From the NCBI RefSeq assembly GCF_000814845.2, contig NZ_CP010431.2, positions 2,232,001 to 2,296,000 on the forward strand: 64,000 nt of DNA, written 5' to 3'. The position numbers and the translations under genes are program-made. The notes below the pieces were generated by a model, which was not told where the DNA came from, ran no database searches, and worked only from the letters and a program-made list of their open reading frames with translations. This DNA comes from Pandoraea sputorum. GTDB taxonomy: Bacteria > Pseudomonadota > Gammaproteobacteria > Burkholderiales > Burkholderiaceae. This document shows positions 62,445 to 64,000 of the stretch, piece after piece. Each line of letters starts with the position of its first letter. Positions within the stretch are counted from its first letter, which is position 1.

Positions 62445-64000
62445 TCAGACTTCGGATTTGACGTTGGCGGGCATGGTCGAGGCGTGCGCGCTATGCAGCG
62501 GCTTCTTGCCCGCCAGCGTGCGCAGCAGCACGTAGAACACCGGCGTCAGGATCAGACCGAAACCGGTCACACCGATCATGCCGAAGAACACGGCCACACC
62601 CATGGCATGACGCATTTCCGAACCTGCACCCGTCGACGTCACCAGCGGCACCACACCCATGATGAACGCGATGGACGTCATCAGAATCGGGCGCAGGCGC
62701 AGACGGCTGGCTTCGATGGCGGCCGCGATGGCCGTACGACCTTGCATTTCCAGTTCCCGCGCAAACTCCACGATCAGAATCGCGTTCTTTGCGGATAGCC
62801 CCACCAGCACCATCAAACCGATCTGCGTGAAGATGTTGTTATCGCCTCGCGTGAGCCACACACCGAACAGCGCGGACATGATGCTCATCGGCACGATCAT
62901 GATCACGGCGAGCGGCAGCGTCAGGCTTTCGTACTGCGCAGCCAGCACCAGGAACACCAGCAGCACCGAGATCGGGAATACCCACAGCGCGGAGTCGCCA
63001 GCGAGGATCTGCTGATATGTCAGGTCCGTCCATTCGAACTTCACACCGCGCGGCAACGTTTCCGCTGCGATACGTTCCACAGCCGCCTGTGCCTGACCCG
63101 ACGAGTAACCCGGGGCCGGGCCGCCGTTGATGTCGGCAGCGGTGTAGCCGTTGTAACGCACCACCATTTCCGGACCGTACGTCGGCGAGACCTTCACCAG
63201 CGACGAGAGCGGGACCATGTCGCCATTGACGTTACGCGTCTTGAGCAGGCCGATGTCGTCGGCGTGCGCACGATACGGCGCGTCGGCTTGCACACGGACC
63301 TGGTACACGCGACCGAACTTGTTGAAGTCGTTCACGTACAGCGAGCCGAGGTAGATCTGCATGGTGTCGAACACGTCGGTGATCGGCACACCCAACTGCT
63401 TGGCCTTCACACGGTCGAGGTCGACGTTCAGTTGCGGCACGTTGATCTGGTACGACGAGAACGTCGGGCCCAGTTCCTTCGTCTGCGAAGCCTTCTTGAT
63501 GAATGCCTGCGTCGCGTCGTTCAGCGCTTCGTAACCGAGGGCGCCACGGTCTTCCACTTGCAGCTTGAAGCCGCCGAGCGTACCCAGACCCAGCACCGGC
63601 GGGGGCGGGAACACCGCAATGAACGAGTCCTTGTTCTTCGCGTATTCGCCGTTGAGCTTCGCCGCGATGGCACCGGCCGAGAGCGACTTGTCCTTACGCT
63701 CGCTGAACGGCTTGAGCGTGACGAACACGATACCGGCCGACGACGAGTTGGTGAAACCGTTCACCGACAGACCCGGGAACGCCACGGCATTCTTCACGCC
63801 AGGGGTCTTCAGCGCGATTTCCGACATATCGCGAATCACCTTGTCGGTGCGGTCGAGCGAGGCACCGTTAGGCAGCTGTGCGAAGGCGATCAGGTATTCC
63901 TTGTCCTGTGCGGGCACAAAGCCACCCGGCACCACCTTGCCCAACAGCATCGTCACACCCAGCAGCACGGCGAAGATGGCCATCATGACGGCCTTGCGAC
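62445..64000 (-). CDS. RND multidrug efflux permease (HAE1, AcrB/MexF type), partial
   Basis: 518 codons of the C-terminal half; the frame is open at the right edge, so the gene begins outside the window. Periplasmic docking and porter domain features are NGASLDRTDKVIRD and GGFKLQVEDRGALGYEAL. Membrane hallmarks include LVFLVLAAQYESLTLPLAVI, LIGLMVLVGLSAKNAILIVEFA with the typical helix 10/11, and a C-terminal GVFFGMIGVTGFGLILTPVFYV. Close to MexF/AcrB-like clades, but substrate cannot be read. Confidence 0.93.
   Translation of the reverse strand, partial: RKAVMMAIFAVLLGVTMLLGKVVPGGFVPAQDKEYLIAFAQLPNGASLDRTDKVIRDMSEIALKTPGVKNAVAFPGLSVNGFTNSSSAGIVFVTLKPFSERKDKSLSAGAIAAKLNGEYAKNKDSFIAVFPPPPVLGLGTLGGFKLQVEDRGALGYEALNDATQAFIKKASQTKELGPTFSSYQINVPQLNVDLDRVKAKQLGVPITDVFDTMQIYLGSLYVNDFNKFGRVYQVRVQADAPYRAHADDIGLLKTRNVNGDMVPLSSLVKVSPTYGPEMVVRYNGYTAADINGGPAPGYSSGQAQAAVERIAAETLPRGVKFEWTDLTYQQILAGDSALWVFPISVLLVFLVLAAQYESLTLPLAVIMIVPMSIMSALFGVWLTRGDNNIFTQIGLMVLVGLSAKNAILIVEFARELEMQGRTAIAAAIEASRLRLRPILMTSIAFIMGVVPLVTSTGAGSEMRHAMGVAVFFGMIGVTGFGLILTPVFYVLLRTLAGKKPLHSAHASTMPANVKSEV

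Overview
The window is about 63% GC apart from one AT-rich stretch and reads as chromosome of a Burkholderiaceae betaproteobacterium. Pandoraea is my best guess from protein character and gene content; no rRNA or marker gene in the window settles it. Support for the group comes from the pgeF-phaC-phaA-phaB-phaR-rimO order, a Ralstonia-type BktB thiolase, a betaproteobacterial ahpC/ahpD pair and a CBS-fused HPP-family protein.

Layout. 1-9.8 kb: end of pgeF, then a complete polyhydroxybutyrate block (phaC, phaA, phaB, repressor phaR), rimO, a PfkB sugar kinase and the second thiolase bktB. 9.8-19.6 kb: metC and serB interleaved with three unusual proteins that look like secreted effectors or toxins: a tandem kinase/pseudokinase, a 1313-residue giant and a 701-residue unknown. 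19.7-26.3 kb (- strand): a catabolic cluster (GlxA-type regulator, cysteine hydrolase, ornithine cyclodeaminase homologue, threonine dehydratase homologue, MFS carrier, ArgE-type deacylase). 26.6-31.6 kb: mfd, divergent from ispD-ispF. 31.6-35.3 kb: ahpC-ahpD behind an OxyR-like promoter, and an OmpR/EnvZ-type two-component pair. 35.5-40 kb: DUF1800/DUF1501 pair and a squalene-synthase homologue with eroded metal-binding motifs.

40.37-45.84 kb is a 5.4-kb, AT-richer genomic island inserted at the 3' end of a tRNA-Leu(UAG) gene and bounded by 27-bp direct repeats. Its integrase is frameshifted and 5'-truncated. The cargo includes a Kiwa-like anti-phage pair (KwaA-like membrane protein, KwaB-like DUF4868 protein), a near-consensus LexA SOS box between this pair and a divergent small gene, a C-terminal remnant of an SOS-response-associated peptidase just behind kwaB, a PD-(D/E)XK-type nuclease candidate and two small secreted Cys-containing proteins. 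The SOS box joined to a Kiwa locus is the most interesting arrangement in the window.

46-64 kb: a 49-residue lipoprotein, an orphan nuoA, a sugE/gdx guanidinium exporter under a readable guanidine-II (mini-ykkC) riboswitch with its promoter, azurin, a LysR/MFS divergent pair, pirin, a TonB-dependent receptor with a DUF2946 protein, a ParD-like antitoxin overlapping a methionine aminopeptidase, a six-TM protein, a CBS-HPP protein, an RcnB-like protein and the end of an RND efflux operon cut off by the window edge.
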